A stretch of DNA of 5,781 nt, taken from Pseudomonadota bacterium (GTDB lineage: Bacteria; Pseudomonadota; Gammaproteobacteria; Xanthomonadales; Xanthomonadaceae). Made by a program: the position numbers and the translations under genes. The stretch spans positions 1 through 5,781 of the forward strand of contig JAEXLY010000089.1 of assembly GCA_023444765.1 (NCBI GenBank), written 5' to 3'. Every line of letters begins with the position of its first letter. Position 1 is the first letter of the stretch. This document shows, one piece after another, positions 5,302 to 5,781 of the stretch. The notes beneath the pieces are model-generated. The model made no database searches. It had not been told where the DNA came from and was given only the letters and a program-made list of their open reading frames with translations.

Positions 5302-5781
5302 ATGAGCACGGTTCGTCTGGAAGCAGTCAAGACGCACGGTGAGAGGGAGATCCCGATGCAGCCCGCCTCGCAGGACATCTGGGACAAGAAGTACCGGCTC
5401 AAGACCAAGCACGGCGTCCCGGTGGATGCCGACATCGACGGCACCTGCCAGCGCGTGGCGCGTGCGCTCTCGGAGGCCGAGGCCACGCCCGAGAAGCAGA
5501 AGTACTGGTACGACCGCTTCCTCTGGGCGCTGCGCCGCGGCGCGATCCCCGCCGGCCGCATCACCTCCAACGCCGGCGCGCAGGAACACAAGCCCGCCAC
5601 CAGCACCATCAACTGCACCGTCTCGGGCACCATCACCGATTCGATGGACGGCATCCTGGACAAGGTCCACGAGGCCGGGCTGACGCTCAAGGCCGGCTGC
5701 GGCATCGGTTACGAGTTCTCGACGCTGCGCCCGCGCGGCGCGTTCGTCGCCGGCGCGGGCGCGCACACCTCCGGCCCGATG
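5302..5781 (+). CDS. nrdJ: Adenosylcobalamin-dependent (class II) ribonucleoside reductase, N-terminal part
   Basis: The frame is open from the ATG to the right edge (160 codons), so the gene is truncated by the window. The product reduces ribonucleotides to deoxyribonucleotides in the cytoplasm using a coenzyme B12-derived radical and does not need oxygen. Visible family features are the N-terminal MQPASQDIWDKKYRLKTK (19-36), FLWALRRGAIPAGRITSNAG (73-92), STINCTVSGT (101-110) with Cys105 as the likely first cysteine of the redox-active active-site pair, and LKAGCGIGYEFSTLRPRG (129-146), the segment typical of this enzyme group. No N-terminal ATP-cone is visible, so overall activity control by dATP through such a domain is not expected from this end. 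It is transcribed away from the protease. The match to Xanthomonadaceae NrdJ is from memory but strong. The remaining 500 or more residues, including the other catalytic cysteines, are outside the window. Confidence 0.93.
   Translation, partial: MSTVRLEAVKTHGEREIPMQPASQDIWDKKYRLKTKHGVPVDADIDGTCQRVARALSEAEATPEKQKYWYDRFLWALRRGAIPAGRITSNAGAQEHKPATSTINCTVSGTITDSMDGILDKVHEAGLTLKAGCGIGYEFSTLRPRGAFVAGAGAHTSGPM

Noticed and set aside
4786..5766. Upstream extension of the protease frame to a start at 5766 (802 residues)
   Set aside because: The extension runs antisense through nrdJ and shows no conserved features, while the ATG at 4785 is followed at once by a signal-like segment and normal family length.

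Overview
The window is very GC-rich (I estimate about 70% or a little more). It looks like a chromosomal segment from a gammaproteobacterium of the Xanthomonadaceae/Lysobacteraceae group (Lysobacter, Luteimonas, Pseudoxanthomonas or similar). This rests on the N-terminal sequence of a class II ribonucleotide reductase, the first residues of a HAD hydrolase, and the protease/DUF883/holin-like gene set, all of which resemble that group as I remember it. No database search was possible. I see no mobile element, tRNA, rRNA or CRISPR array.

Layout: (i) 1-52, minus strand: the first 17 codons of a HAD-family hydrolase that runs off the left edge. (ii) 109-1200, minus strand: an AI-2E/PerM-family membrane permease, 57 bases upstream of the HAD gene and probably cotranscribed with it. 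(iii) 1201-1895: about 700 bases with no gene I can defend, holding a perfect 20-bp palindrome at 1616-1635 and several GC-rich inverted repeats. (iv) 1896-4785, minus strand: four tightly packed genes read in the order Deg/HtrA-type periplasmic serine protease, DUF883 (YqjD/ElaB-like) membrane protein, DUF1469 (YqjE/holin-like) membrane protein, and a small membrane protein with an Ala/Glu-rich repeat. Gaps are 59 bases, 9 bases and a 1-base overlap. (v) 4786-5301: a divergent intergenic region with a candidate NrdR-type operator next to a candidate promoter. (vi) 5302-5781, plus strand: the first 160 codons of an adenosylcobalamin-dependent ribonucleotide reductase (nrdJ), cut by the right edge.

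The four-gene minus-strand cluster reads as an envelope maintenance module: a secreted quality-control protease with two PDZ domains followed by three small inner-membrane proteins that parallel the enterobacterial yqjD-yqjE-yqjK arrangement. The divergent nrdJ gene makes deoxyribonucleotides and is functionally separate. The most interesting unexplained sequence signals are the 20-bp palindrome in the gene-free stretch and the NrdR-like box in front of nrdJ.
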